Origin: Letharia columbiana
Lineage: Eukaryota; Ascomycota; Lecanoromycetes; Lecanorales; Parmeliaceae
Assembly: GCF_014066305.1 (NCBI RefSeq)
Contig: NW_023501047.1
Location: forward strand, 124,001-188,000
Length of the DNA stretch: 64,000 bases
Direction: 5' to 3'
A model generated the notes under the pieces. The model saw nothing but the letters and a program-made list of their open reading frames with translations, searched no databases and had not been told where the DNA came from. Position numbers and translations under genes: made by a program. This document shows, one piece after another, positions 24,951 to 37,388 of this stretch. The first letter of the stretch is position 1; each line of letters begins with the position of its first letter.

Positions 24951-25331
24951 GATGTGAAGTTTCGACGCACTGGGTTTGTGGTGTGAATGGTGGCTTCAAC
25001 AAGTAATGATGGTTTTGAGTCTGGCGGTGGTATTGGAGCGAGGCGTCTGGCGAATACGGATGATGGGATTCGGTACCTGCTTGTAATCATGGTTGGTTAA
25101 ACTGAAGAATTGAGACCTCTGAGAAGGTCTTTTACCTCGATGCAAGAATTTAGTAGCACTGCTCACTGCGATGGCTGCTCCCTACGTGGGTTTTGTGCCT
25201 AGAATCGAGTTCCATGTCGATGCAGTTGACGACGTGGTACATCACTACAGCAAGCTTCCTGTGTCCAGTTCCTTGGGGCAGGTCTTAGAGAGGGCGAGAA
25301 GCTTTCCCAGTAGCCCCAGGCCTCCTCGAGC
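24951..25331. other. Convergent intergenic region
   Basis: Between the 3' ends of the small basic protein gene and PSF3. No feature seen. Confidence 0.45.
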
Positions 25332-26155
25332 TCAGCGTTTCTTCTTTGTCTCCCCCATCCACTCGCGCATAGCATTGGAACTACCATGAGCAGATCGGAA
25401 CACTACAGCTCAGTCAGCACCATAGTTTTTATTCCAGATAGTCCAAGCACCTACACTGTCTCTCCATCTCATCCAGTCCCCTCAGGAAATCCTGTGCTTC
25501 CCCCAATGCTCCTCGCGGATTATGAGCATGGTCTGCAATCTCAGCTGCTCTTTCCTTGAATGTCTGTATCCCACCGCCGCATGTCAGCCCCAAACAATAT
25601 TCGCTAACATGATACCCGCACTCGTAGCCTCCTATTCATACTTTCTCCCCCCCCCCCTGATGGGTCATGGAGTCAATGCACGTACCTCACCCAACACATC
25701 CACAATCTCCTCCTCCTCAAACAGTTCCAGCACCCTAGCCGCCAGCTCATAATAATGGCTCGCCAGTTGCCTCAGATCCACAGTCTTCGGTCCCGCTTTC
25801 AACGCGGCCAACACCCTTGGCGATATAGAAGCCGGCAAATCGAGCGTACATAATTGTTGAGAAGAGGGGCCGAGACGTTGGACCGCGAGCAGGGTGCTGA
25901 GCCAGAGGGGAAGGGAGACGCGGGTGCCGGCTTTGATCTGGGAGTGGAGTGTTAAAGTGGTTAGATAGCTATGCTTTTGGAGTTGAATGGAGAGCTGGAA
26001 GGGGGAGAATGGAAGGTTCTGGCGAACGGGGGTCGTAGTACATCTCCACCTGCGTTTTCGTCAAGGTAGCCTAGGCCGGGGATGTCGAGGTCGAAGGTGC
26101 AAGGGACTTTTTGGGCATCGGTGAGGATGGCGTCGATGTCGTAGTAGGAGCCCAT
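25332..26155 (-). CDS. PSF3: GINS complex subunit Psf3
   Basis: Component of the GINS tetramer, part of the CMG replicative helicase at origins and forks. Exons are 26155-26042, 25937-25686, 25563-25455 and 25402-25332, giving 181 residues; introns are 104, 122 and 52 nt. The N-terminus MGSYYDIDAILTDAQKVPCT and PGLGYLDENAGGD joined to IKAGTRVSLPLWLSTLLAVQ is the Psf3 N-domain. The helical region includes SHYYELAARVLELFEEEEIV, and the last exons give LRGLDEMERQLFRSAHG then MREWMGETKKKR. The final intron (GTAGGT...GCTGTAG) is required to restore ERQLFRSAHG; reading through gives an early stop. Length matches the family. Confidence 0.93.
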
Positions 26156-26416
26156 GCTGTAAGTAGATGTGATCTTTTCAATGGCTGCTCAAGAATGTCA
26201 ATCTCGATTATCGACCATCAACACGAATGCACTAGCCCTAGCCCTAAAACTACTGTTTTATGTCAAATGGGGATGAGAAAAGACAGATCATTGCAGTTTG
26301 TCCTAACCACGCTTGCAGTATTGGTGCAACACAATGGCACACTGTCACATTGGATCTACATAGTATTCCATATGACCCCTACTCTGATCAATTAAGTCTA
26401 GGTGGGTAGTCGTCTG

Positions 26417-28591
26417 TCAAACCCTCAGGGAATCTCCATACTCGAGGAACAAGACCCAGTCATCATCTTCCTCGTCTTCTCTCGGGTCCAGATTTGGACA
26501 CCACACGCCTTCATTCTTGATGATGTTGAGACACCACTCAAGACGCCTAACCGTGATCTGGCCATCATTATATACCGACTGAGGGCGTTTCTCTGTAGCT
26601 GCCTGCACCGCGTCGAGGTATGACCTGGCGATGAAGGCAGAATCCAATTCAGCATCGCCGTTTGCACTACGGACGGGATCAAACCACTCAGGTCTCTCCT
26701 CAAGGACAGTGTTTTCAGGTCTTTGGTGGTTAAGAGATTCCTCTGATGGCTCAGCATAATTTTGTTTCAAGAAGTGAAGCCATCGAAGGTACTTCGGGTC
26801 GATTTCGTCTTCTCCCCTTGGGTCAGATCGAGAATAAATCCACAACCCGCATAGCCAGATAGTGAACGCAAAATCGACGCCTCCACGTTCTCGAATCTTT
26901 GTGGGGTCACGAGTCCTGATGCCTGCATTCAACACGCCACGTAAGTCTTTCAACAAGCTCTTTGGCGAGTTCGTGAGGATGTGCTCCAGTCGTATTACTC
27001 TAGGGTCACTGGCCTCGGACGAGTTTGGAGTAGCGACTGACTTCAAGAACTTACCCATGGAGTCCACGACACTATCAAGAATTCTGAGCTGACTGTCGCG
27101 GTATCTTGCCGCATCCACTTGTTTGTTGTTCTGCGGAATCTCAGGCAAGTCCTTTTCATGTTCTCGTATTGCTCTTTGCCCTTTCTGCAGTATCATGATG
27201 ACGGCACAAATCACATGGAGCTTATTTCGCGAGAAGTCACGATCCGAAAGATGCGTGTTAGACGCTGAGCAGTCATCATCAGCCATGTGTGCTTCCCGAG
27301 AATTCTCGACCGCAATCGAGAAGTATTCTAAGAATTGTGGCGAGAATTCGTAGTTTCCATTATCGAGGAGTCGTACCCAGTGGATGTTTTGTTCTAGAAT
27401 TTCCTCCAGATTGAAGTCTTCTAATAATTCTAGGACCTGGCTTCCACTCCTGACTGGCTCGCTAACCAGCTTTGGTTGAATTTTATCAGATTCCATTGTG
27501 CTCTGACTCTGCACTGCGTCCGAGGTTGGCTTGCGGGCCAATCGGCGAGCCTTTGTAGCTTTAATATAAGCTGCAATTGCTGGCGAAAAGCCAAGGCTGT
27601 AATGATCAGAGGTATTCTTAGGAAGACTAAAGCCATATCCCATTATGACTATAACATTGTCCGTCAGCAGGGTCTCAAGACGGCGAAAGGGCCAACCGGA
27701 ACCCACGTTCTTCGTTACTTTTGGGATCATAATTGTTCCACACTTGACATCCACCAGACGTTGACTCGTCTACCCTGAGCGCGCAGACATTTGCATCCCA
27801 GATCCAGGAGACTTTGGCAGATGGGTTATGATTCAAAAGGTCTAAGCCTGGGATGAGGACCGGACATCTACCAACGCTGTCACCAGCAACAACGAACTCG
27901 CCTTCGTTTCGATTGAACGACGCTGGCCCAGAAAAGCTTCGCGTAGTCATCACGGTGGCCGCCCATAGATAGAGCTCCCTTCTCAAATTAGTATTGTAAT
28001 CATGGACAAGACGCAAAGACCATTAGTCACGGACCAAGTCCACAGACGCTTCTGCTCAGAATCGGACCCATTGGCAAACAGTGACTGCATTGCACTTTCG
28101 TATTCTTGCCGCCAAGCCTCTTCCCTTAATTCCTTTGCCTTTCCCAGGTTGGTTCCTCGAAGCCATATCAGGTCGTTGTCATCGTACCACAAAGGAGTGC
28201 TGAATGATCGAGGCAGACTGTTGAGGTACGGCCACCACGGGGACTGTTCTTTCAACAAACACTGTTTCATTAGGAACAATCGAGTGGCAATGTGTGGTGT
28301 AAACGTAGAATGGACATGTGGGAAATGATGTTGAGTGACACCCAGCCACGATATAGTCAATTCGTGTGGGCAGGAGACAACCATACTGCCTGGCAAAAGG
28401 ACGTGACCCTGTTTAACACGAACGGAATTGCCATCGTCACCAGACGCAATCTCAACAGAAGGATGTAGATAGCCTCCGTTGATAAGAAGCCAGGACTCGA
28501 AGTCCTCATCAACAGGACTCGTCTCAATCTTTGCTGTGGAGAAATCACAGTAATCGGAGGCAGTGAGCCAAACTCTGAAATCTGTACCCAT
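26417..28591 (-). CDS. SET-domain protein methyltransferase (LSMT/SETD3-like)
   Basis: Predicted lysine (or histidine) methyltransferase using S-adenosylmethionine. Exons are 28591-28035, 27978-27707 and 27648-26417, giving 686 residues; introns are 56 and 58 nt. The N-terminal segment FESWLLINGGYLHPSVEIA is the usual start of the family. The SET core includes LYLWAATVMTTRSF, then VLIPGLDLLNHNPSAKVSW and NNYDPKSNEELIMGYGFSLP, split by the second intron. The DLLNHN and NNYxxKxNEELxxGYGF motifs are the AdoMet/substrate site of the Rubisco-LSMT-like group. The C-terminal 380 residues resemble a substrate-binding extension of mostly helical character. The target protein is unknown. It is transcribed divergently from the P450 gene. 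Confidence 0.88.
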
Positions 28592-28953
28592 GACCCGCCA
28601 GCCAACTTATTCGTTTTCCATGACATTCGCTCCCCAAAGCACGTTTGAATACATAGCCATGCCTCGGCAGGCTTCGACAGTCATCATGAGATAGAACTGA
28701 TGAATTGCTGGTACAGGATGACGCATCTTCATCATGACTTGTAGAAGCAATTGATAAAGTATCGAAGTTTGCTTGCCAAGGGAGGAGCAATGAATGGACG
28801 CTACCAATCATGCCGCCACCCCGCCGGTATCGTACCAGTAGGGCTGAGAAACAAGCCCACAGAGACGAACTCGCCATTTTCCTTTCCCTTTTTCACTCCT
28901 CCTCCTCCAACACATATAATGAATTGAATTTGAGCAAAGAGAATCATTCCAAT
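28592..28953. promoter_or_regulatory. Divergent promoter, SET gene / P450
   Basis: 362 bp between the two ATGs. AT-rich near the P450 start, with TATAAT-like sequence at about 28914-28919. A shared regulatory region is an inference from position only. Confidence 0.4.
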
Positions 28954-30637
28954 ATGCTTTCTATAACCGCCATAGTCGCCATCTGTATCGTTCCCTATGT
29001 AATCTACAAGTACATCATCTACCCCGCCTTCATCTCCCCCCTCTCCAAAATCCCCAACGCACATTCCTCCTCCCCCTTCTCACCCCTCTGGATCCTCATA
29101 AAACGATTTCGAGACGAAGAAAACCGCAGCATCCACGCCGCCCACGTCAAACATGGCGACATTGTCCGACTCGGGCCTAATGAAATCAGCGTTAACTGCG
29201 TGGACGATGGCATCCGCACGATCTATAGTGGTGGGTTTGAGAAATGGCGGTGGTATGACCAATTCGATAACTTTGGGTAACAAAAATCTCTCCCCGTGAT
29301 TCAGTTAGAACTGTCCTTGCTGAACTCCTCAAAGCGTCCCATGTATGTTCTCCACCGCCGAAAGCAAACCGCACTCCCACCGCAGACGTGTAATCGCCAA
29401 CGTGTACTCGAAATCCTACCTTCAATCCTCACCAGAGATGCACAAGATTTCCCAAACAATGATCTTCTCCCGCATCTTACCAGTCCTGGAGTCCGCTGCC
29501 ATCGAACAGAAACCCGTCGAAGTGCTCGACTTGAGCCATGCAAGCACCATGGACTTCATCACCGCCTTCATGTTCGGCCTACAGAACGGGTCCAACCTGA
29601 CGCAAGACGTATCTGCCAGAACAGAATTTCTCGACACCTATCGAAGACGGCGCCCCTACCGTTTCTGGTCCAGCGAGCTGCCGGGCTTGAAATCTGTATT
29701 GAACAGATTGGGCCCCATCATAGAGCCCAAATTCGTGCAAGAAGCCACCAATTATATCGAAAACTGGACTCTCACTTTTACAAAAGCAGCTGAGAAATCC
29801 AGCACAACCAAGGTCCCGGACGAGGAGAACATTCCAACCACGACCCCAGTAGTATACAACCAAGTGCACCAATCCACCCTCAAGAGCCCATTCCCCTACC
29901 CGCAAGAACTGCAAATTGCCACTGAGCTCCAGGACCACTTGGCCGCCGGGCACGAAACGAGCGGGATAACGCTGTGCTACTTATTCCACGAACTCTCAAT
30001 GCAGCCCAAGCTTCAGGAGCAACTCCGAGAGGAATTCCTAACCCTCTCTCCCACCTTGGAATACCCTTCATCCGTCTCAACTCCCGAACTGCCTTCGCCA
30101 CAAAGCCTGGACGCCCTTCCCCTCCTCCACGCCTGCCTCATGGAAACCCTACGCATCCACGCTGCAATACCCGGCCCGGAACCACGCATCACGCCCTCCA
30201 AACCCACCTCGCTAGCCGGCTCCCCGCCCTTACCCCCCGGCGTGCGCGTCAGTTCGCAACCCTACACGCTCCACCGCCGCGCGGACGTCTTCCCGGACCC
30301 GGAAGCCTGGAAGCCCAAACGCTGGCTCGAAGCCAGCGAGGAGCAGAAGGCGGAAATGGGACGGTGGTTCTGGGCGTTCGGGAGTGGGGGGAGGATGTGC
30401 ATCGGGAGCAATTTCGCTATGCAAGGTATGATCCTCTCCAGACGTGCGACGTGAGGGAGAGATAAAGAGGATTCCGGTGCTGACGTTTGAGCAGAGATGA
30501 AACTGATAACGGCTGCCATCTATACGAATTACAGGACGCACATCATTGATGACGAGGGCATCGAGCAAGTAGATGCGTACACCGCTCATCCGAGAGCTAA
30601 CCAGCTGATTTTGGGATTTGAGCGCGTGGAGAAGTAG
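28954..30637 (+). CDS. Cytochrome P450 monooxygenase
   Basis: Heme-thiolate oxygenase anchored to the ER. Exons are 28954-29276, 29335-30425 and 30495-30637, giving 518 residues; introns are 58 and 69 nt. A hydrophobic N-terminal anchor (MLSITAIVAICIVPYVIYKY) precedes a Pro-rich hinge. The I-helix oxygen-activation motif AGHETS is at 312-317, ExxR (ETLR) at 378-381, the PER-like motif FPDPEAWKPKRW follows, and the heme loop FGSGGRMCIGSNFA has the Cys ligand at C463. All the essential elements are present. No biosynthetic partner genes (PKS, NRPS, terpene synthase) are nearby, so I see no metabolite cluster. The substrate is unknown. Confidence 0.93.
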
Positions 30638-31458
30638 CTTCTGCAGCTATCTTGGTCTTGCCTGGGGCAGATGCATCGGACGAATTTCACGACGTGGACG
30701 AAATCACGCTGTTCTGTTTCACGTGAATACTTTGGATTGAAATGAGAATGGAGAAATGCTATCATCTGCACATCGCTATGCTCTCCGCTGTACATTTTCG
30801 CATGCGACATAATACCATTCATAGACGTCATGGCATCGTTCAAACACCCAACTCCTCTCATAAACAATAAAAAACGCCTTCCTTCATCCATCCGCCATCA
30901 TGAAAAGACCTCTCATAGCCCATTTTCCCTGCCTCAAAACCATGACACCGTTATGTTGTAGACCTGGACCGAGCTTCTGACCCGAGCGTAAATAAACGAC
31001 GAGATCTAGAATGTTTGCGGTATGCAAGATGTATGCATAAGGCGTCGTAGAGTGAAGAAGGGAGCATGACCTAGATACAAGGAGCGTGAAGATCATGGAG
31101 TGCTCCGAGGGATGAGTTGAACGGGTATGCCGCCCTCGCCGTTGGGATATCATTAACCGATGCGCCGGTGCACCAATACTATGATAATTGCAAGAGGCCG
31201 ACGATAGTTGCTAATAGAGACGAAATGTGGTAGTGCTGAGGCCTGAATGTATGCCTGAGCGCCACATGAACGCCGAAAGAAAAGTTGATGTTCAGCCAGT
31301 CGATGTAAGCTGGGACCACCAGGTGGAATGCTGACAGGGTGATAGCATTGCATCGTACATCCGCCACGGGGAGTGTATTAGCAGGCGCATGAAGCGGGGT
31401 TGGATCGAACTAGTATTCTAGAACCGTTCTCATAGTGAAGGCTTGTACAAGAAGAGTC
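30638..31458. other. Convergent intergenic region
   Basis: 820 bp between the 3' ends of the P450 and CDC24 genes. Only short overlapping frames. Nothing supported. Confidence 0.5.
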
Positions 31459-34400
31459 TCAATTCTGTTGCCATTGCAACTCGAAGTCAGGTGCGGGACC
31501 TTCAAGGATCTGTCGTTCGTTCTGGGTAGCCCAATCTTCAATAGCGAGATGGACATCTTCGTCGGTCTCGATTCTAACCATATCGCCATCCGAGTCTTCA
31601 TATCGCAGCCGAGCAGTTTTCTTGGCGATGGATGCTGCTGTTACCTTAGCCATCTTCGAATCGATTCGGTCGGTCAGGGAGCGGTGTTTGATGAATGTAG
31701 GAACGACGATGGTCACATGGCTTGGTTCCGGATCGAACCTGACCCTGACTTTCAACTGATTCGGATAGTCCATGATACTGTTGGCCGACGAAGAAGTCTC
31801 GGTATTTTGAGGAGTGAGCTGAGTCGGCTCTTCAGCATAGTGGCCATGATGATAGTCACGGGTTTCGCTCTCGAAGCTCTGCTGCAGTCTCTGTCCTTGA
31901 CGATCATAGCCGATTGGTTCTTGATACTGTCGATGAGCTCGATCCCGGTGTACCGAAGGGGACTGGGTTGCGCTTCGGATGGGCAACTGGCTTTCGACTG
32001 GTGAGCTTGTTTGGCTCCGATTGAGGGGAGCTCGACCTTGGACCATATGCGAGGGAATTGGAGGCATTGGAACGTTTTCCGCTTGAGTTGGAAGGTGGCT
32101 AGCACCTTGACGTCTGGCTCCAGGGGCATTCAGATTGTGAATGTCTGGAGTACTAGCGGAGCGAAGACGGCTCTGCTGAGGGTTTTGGGATGCTGCCATG
32201 ACAGGCAAGGATGGCCGCGTGACTGTTCGACCGTTAACAACATAGCTGTTCGGTGGAGCCGGTCCCTCTCGAGAAGGTGCGCGACCCATCGCTGGAGCTG
32301 TACGATGCTTATTTTCTTCGTGCGGCCAATGACCAGCAGCTGTTTGTTGGCGAGTGAACTGAGAAAAGCTTTGCTGAGAGGTTGAGCGTGTGGATGTTGG
32401 TGAGTCATTGGTTGGCGAAAAGTAAGAGTTCCCTGGGAATTCCCCTGGTGAAGCAGCTGTACCAGGGGGAACGTTTGTATTCAGGCTCAAGGGAGGCGCA
32501 TACATCCCGTTGCCATGCTCTGCGAGTGGAAATTTAGGAGGAGCCATGCGAGTGGGTCCGGCTATTGAGCGCAGACTATTGCTTGACGGATTCCGACTCA
32601 CGGTGAAGGAAGATTGGGTGGGGCCAACGATTTGACTGATAATCTCCTCCTCTTCCATATCCTCATCCTCTTGATATGGGTTCTTAGAAAGCACTTGGTC
32701 TTTCATATAGTTAAACTCTGTTGCCGAAGTGCCAGTTTGACCGGAATTCCTTGCCTGGTCACAAAGACTCTTCTTCTGTGCTTGCACTGTGTCCCGCCAC
32801 TTGATCATTTGCGCCTCATCGGGGAACCGAATGACAAAGTTTTCAACACCAGGATCGCCTTTCCAGAAGATTTGGAGAGTATATTGACCTTGATCTACAT
32901 TAGTGTCAGTGGTTGTTATTTCAAAGACAACATTTTCTCTTGTACTATGCTTACTCAAGGTCACAACGTCTGTGACATTCTGCATGAATATCCGACCTTT
33001 CAACTGAAGCTTTAGCTTTCCCTTCTTGTCGACCAAAGGTTGCTTTCCTGCCAGCATTTTATTCTTGGGCTTGTTCGGGTTGATTTCTTTGCAACATAGC
33101 AGGATGCGTTCGAAGAGGTAGACTTTGTACTGTTCACGCACGAGCGATTCAATCGCCAAATCGTCAGCAACTTGTTTCTCTAGATCTGACATCGGCTTAA
33201 TTCCCAACGCGTGTTCAGCAGTAGCAGTAGCAGTAGCAGTAGTAGCAGCAGCACGAGCAGCTAGAGATAAGATTGGGTCTGGCAATTGCGAGTTGGAAAA
33301 CAAGAAAAGCGTTGTGTTCTTAAAAGCGCCATCGAGCTTGTACAAGTGCCTTGCTTCACGTATGGACTTAAGCAGCAGAAATTTCAGAGGGGTAAGTGCT
33401 TTGGGGGGATAAGCCTTGGAGGCCTTTGTGTGGAAAGGTGTGTTATGAGACCAGTCCATGATTCTGAGATATGCGTCGTCCGTTGAGGACTCCGAGGTTG
33501 GAGCTCTGTTCATGCCTTCTGATGTGGCAGGCTTAGGCTCAGTACCAATCTTTAAAATCTGGAGAGCGTTTTGAAAAATTTCAATTGCCTGCTCCTCAGG
33601 GGGTTTCGTCTTCATGGGAGGCTCGGCGTCGGAGCTGATTCTAGAAGGCGGTGTTCCAAGCATCCCACGGGTAGGACCTTTACGACGCTTGAAATGAAAG
33701 CGAAACGGGCTCCACGAAGGGGGCTCCACGGGTATCTGGGAAGGTGCTTGGGAAAGTATTTGGGGACATACAGGGGGTGTCTTTCTGCGCAAAAGGAACA
33801 TGGATCGCCTCGGAGGGGTCTTCGGCGTCACGGGAACAGGACGATGTTCCTCGACCGAATGCTCAGGGACACTTGCAAGGTCGCTGACATGTTTCCCACG
33901 CGGGTTGCGGTTCAAAAATTGCAACGCGGACGTCCATGACCGTGGGCGTGGGGGCTTTGAGGTTCCACGATGCAAGGAGCGCATAAACAGGGAGAAAACC
34001 ATTGCTCGCGTGACTGGATCCAGGGAATCGAATATGACACTAACCTCGCGCTCCACCACTTTCGCGCCCTCTCCCTTCAAGACCGTGTAATTGCCGAAAT
34101 GTAGGAGTTCGCCGAAATGATTAATCTTGTGGCCTTTCCAGTCTTCAACCCTACTCTGCAACTCGTTGACAGCGGCAGCATGGTGTTCCTTTTGGACAGC
34201 CTCGTCCGCTCGGGTCATAATGGATCTGGCTGCTGCTTCACCTTCTTCGAGATCCTCTTGTTTTTCAAGGTCGAGGCCGCCTTTCGTGCGCAATTCCTAT
34301 GCAACATTTAGTACAATATCCTGACTTCAAAGCGATGGGTGATGGTACAGCGAGCAACAGAGGGTACTTCGATAGGCGCTGGAAAGGTTTGATTAGGAAA

Positions 34401-35645
34401 CTGAGGAGCACTGATGGTGTCTCAACGATGCCCCTCAACTCGTTTGATAGATCAGCTTTCTTGAGCTTTGGCCATACGCTGAGTACGGTCTCATTGCAAC
34501 GATTTTGATTGGCGATAAATGGTTCGTACACTCGGAATGATTCTCTGTAGTAGGAGAACAGTTTGCCCCAGTTCTGTTCGCTCTCAGACAAGCGATTTTG
34601 TTGTTCAATTCTGACCAAGAATCTTCTCTGGAAATCCAGTAATTGATTGAGGTTCAAAAATATGTCGTGAATTGCATCACCTGCGATGCCGCCAGTGACT
34701 TGTCTCTTAAACTCTTGAAGTATTTCAAGATGTTGGATATAATTGCGTTCAGTCATGAGGAGCTCTTCGATGACATGCGCTTTGTAAGAGGTAGGAGCGG
34801 ATTCCGCAACTGCAGCCTTGGTGGGTTGTTCGTTGTGCCGCAAAAACCCCCGTGTATCCAGGATGTCCAAGACCCTGTTCACAAGCTTCGTCACCTGAAG
34901 ATGATGTCAGTGATCAGTCTCCAACCGTAGACACCAATTAGAATTCTCCTTCATCAAAAAAGCGTTGGTTTGCAGACGGCAACTGAACGAAAGGAATATC
35001 AAAACTCACCTTCACAAATCCAGTGGTATCTTCCCCAAATAAGTCAGTGATGAGAAAGCACTCGTGGGGAGGGATCTTGAGATCTGTCATGCAAGCTTGC
35101 AGGAATTTGAACGTCGTTGCTTTTCCGACCTTATCTTCGCGAATTTGTGTTGCATCAAATTTGAGTGGTCTTTCTGGCGATGACGCGTTGTATATAGTCA
35201 TGAGCGGATAGCCACGCCTCAAACAATTCCACATCAAGGTGACTGGATCTTTTGGCTCATCGGCCGAATCCTCTTCTTCTTCCTCCATCTCTATTATGTG
35301 ATCTTCGAATCCAGGGACATCTCCTAGCCGCTGCCGCAGACCCGTGCAGATTTGATACAACGAGCTGTTAGCGCCAGCTTTGATATTCATGATATTCGAG
35401 CCCATTTTAGGAAACACGTCTGGGGGAGGTGGCGAGAAGGTTGAGGGTACTGCGGCAGGGAAAAGGCCTCTCTGATCTGAATTAAAGTCAGTATTTGTTG
35501 TAAAGCGAGAGTACCACCGGCTATTGTGAGATGGCATACTAGAAGACGCAGAAAGTGTCGAGCTTCCGTTCATGTGTCCCCGCGCCTGTAATGAGGCCAT
35601 GTTGTTTTGAACCATGGGATTCTGAGCGAGCGCTGTTGCCAGCAT
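31459..35645 (-). CDS. CDC24: Cdc42 exchange factor Cdc24 (PH domain interrupted)
   Basis: Rho-family GEF that activates Cdc42 at sites of polarised growth. Exons are 35645-35010, 34894-34349 and 34296-31459; introns are 115 and 52 nt. Domains in order: a CDC24-type calponin-like N-region (SLYQICTGLRQRLGDVP and DPVTLMWNCLRRGYPL); a DH domain about 246-420 (VIEELLMTERNYIQHLEIL ... LIKPFQRLSKYPLLL); a PH domain starting near 440; and a PB1 domain in the last 96 residues (KVRVRFDPEPSHVTIVV ... YEDSDGDMVRIETDEDVHLA). As read without further splicing the protein has 1339 residues. PH is interrupted after VERE (residue 478) by 305 residues (DNA 34044-33130) before YKVYLFERILLCCKEINPNK resumes. That segment begins GTTAGT and ends AACAG; removing it gives 1034 residues and a continuous PH. 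See the separate entry and finding. Confidence 0.93.
33130..34044 (-). other. 915-bp in-frame interruption of CDC24, exitron candidate
   Basis: Length is 915 nt (305 codons) with no stop in the CDC24 frame. It begins GTTAGT directly after the codons for VERE and ends GAACAG directly before TACAAAGTC (YKV). A branch-like GCTGACG lies about 34 nt before the AG. The encoded segment is Pro/Arg/Ser-rich in its first half (TPKTPPRRSMFLLRRKTPP). It then looks structured: YLRIMDWSHNTPFHTKASKA, LTPLKFLLLKSIREARHLYK and DLEKQVADDLAIESLVREQ. It could be a spliced intron, an optionally retained one, or a true insert in the PH loop. Chance openness over 305 codons is very unlikely, so it has probably been translated at some time. 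Confidence 0.7.
33217..33255. repeat. Imperfect (GCAGTA)n repeat inside the CDC24 interruption
   Basis: A hexamer/trimer repeat of GCAGTA and GCA units. On the coding strand it gives alternating Ala and Thr (AAATTATATATAEHA). In frame, so length change in steps of three would keep the ORF. Confidence 0.7.
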
Positions 35646-37388
35646 GCCGCGTGTTGCTCTTTTTAAGTCTTCGATTGCTCAAGTCCCAAAGAGCGATACG
35701 CCGATAGAGTCGGAGTGCTTTATCCCTTCAGAGTCTGCGCGAAGTGCATATTTCTCTATTGAGAACCCTGGCGGAGAAAGGGATCTGGCGAGGGAAGTGT
35801 GTGATGGGACGCTGAAGAAGTATCGTAAGCAAGAATTATGCTGAACGGATTGGCAGAAAATCTGGGCAAATGGCTTACTTTGAGGCTCGAGTCACTGCTG
35901 GCAAGGGGGAGTGATCTGAGGTCCCTCAGCAAAGCTTCCAAGGAATGCAGGGAGTCACAGTACCTTGCGGAATGGTCTATCAATACTTCGACTTGCTTCT
36001 GTGGTACTGGGCTGGTAAAGAATGCAGAGGGCCACCATGCAGCAACTTTGACCTGCTCGGTGAATGTGCGTCGGAATCTTGAGGAGTCGGCTTGGGTTCA
36101 GCGGGGTGTAGAAGCCATGCTGTCCTGCTCAAGAGTAGAATATTTATGCTAGAAGATTCACAATCATAGACAGAGTCTGCCGAAGTGAGAGGGTTAGGGT
36201 GTGTGTTTGAGGTGAGTGTTTGGGCTCAATGCACCAGTGGGGTTGGCTTGAAGTTCCACCTTTTTCACTGCCAAGCCGCTAAACGATGTTGGGAATGGTG
36301 CATTGTTGGACAGCAGAAATCTGGACCTCCAAAATTGGTGGCACGAGTGGCGGACTTCCCAGTGGAGATCAGACCTCCACCGGCTGGTGGGACAGCCCAT
36401 ATCATATCCATGGCACCTGACAGGATTTAAGATGATACCTCCAGACCTGACAGGCGTATTTTATATGCTGCTATTTGCTGACCTTCTGATGCCTCAAATC
36501 TTCCTTGCCCCTGACCTCTGAGACAAGGGCGCTCAACCGTTGACCGTGCCGTGATTGAAATGAGCAAAGGAGCTGGGAATTCTTCAAGCTATAACATCGG
36601 CCTGAAATTCACGTGGACTGTGGTTTGAGCGTCTCCGATGGAGGACTCGACAGACAATGCAGGCCTGAGCTTGGGCCTTGGTTGAAGTGGGCAACATAAC
36701 CCAGAGTGTATCAGGGGCGACCAGAGAAGCCTAAAATAGGGAAACCAAGTCGGACAGGAATCCAATCTTATATTATGACGCCGAGAAAGCTGTGGACATA
36801 TGCAAATGAGCTGCGGTGGCTGCACCATGGTGTCGAGGGCCACAGAGAGCATGTTCAACTGCCGTAGAGAAATTTGAGCCTTCTTGAATTCCTTTTCGTA
36901 GTGCAGTGGTTCTTGCAGGATAGGTACAGCTGCGTCTCTCAAAGGTCTTTAGAGCGGAACACGTTTGTACATGTCATGAGTGTCTTGCATAAAGGTTAGC
37001 AAGCATAGCCGGCAAAAAGGATGCCTCGCAAAGAAATGGAAAGCATGTGGTAACTATGCGGAGAACGCTAATTGTATACAGGAGCTTTTAATGCTCCTTG
37101 AACTGACAAGGATCTGTTTCATCGGGCAGTGACGGGCAGTGACGAGTAGAGACGAAGCTTCCAACATGGATTGCTGAGCACATTAAGTGAATAGTGTATA
37201 CATCGCAAATATCTCACAGGCATTAGATAGACAAAAGCTCTCCTTGGGATATCAGATTGTAGCTGCAGAGAAAATGCTTGAACCTTCCAATGCACCCTTG
37301 ACCGCTTTGATTCTACCTACTTGCTCCCGCTCAGCTGCCCACGGTGGATTGCTCAAGCCGCAGAATAAGATCCCAAATTCCAGAATCA
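35646..37388. other. Gene-poor interval
   Basis: 1.7 kb between the CDC24 start and the 3' end of the F-box gene, both on the minus strand. Short motif-free frames only. It holds the CDC24 promoter. A local echo (GACCTCCA... twice near 36320-36380) is too short to call a repeat. Confidence 0.45.

Noticed and set aside
28954..30637. Secondary-metabolite cluster around the P450
   Set aside because: No backbone synthase, transporter or pathway regulator lies beside it; neighbours are housekeeping genes.
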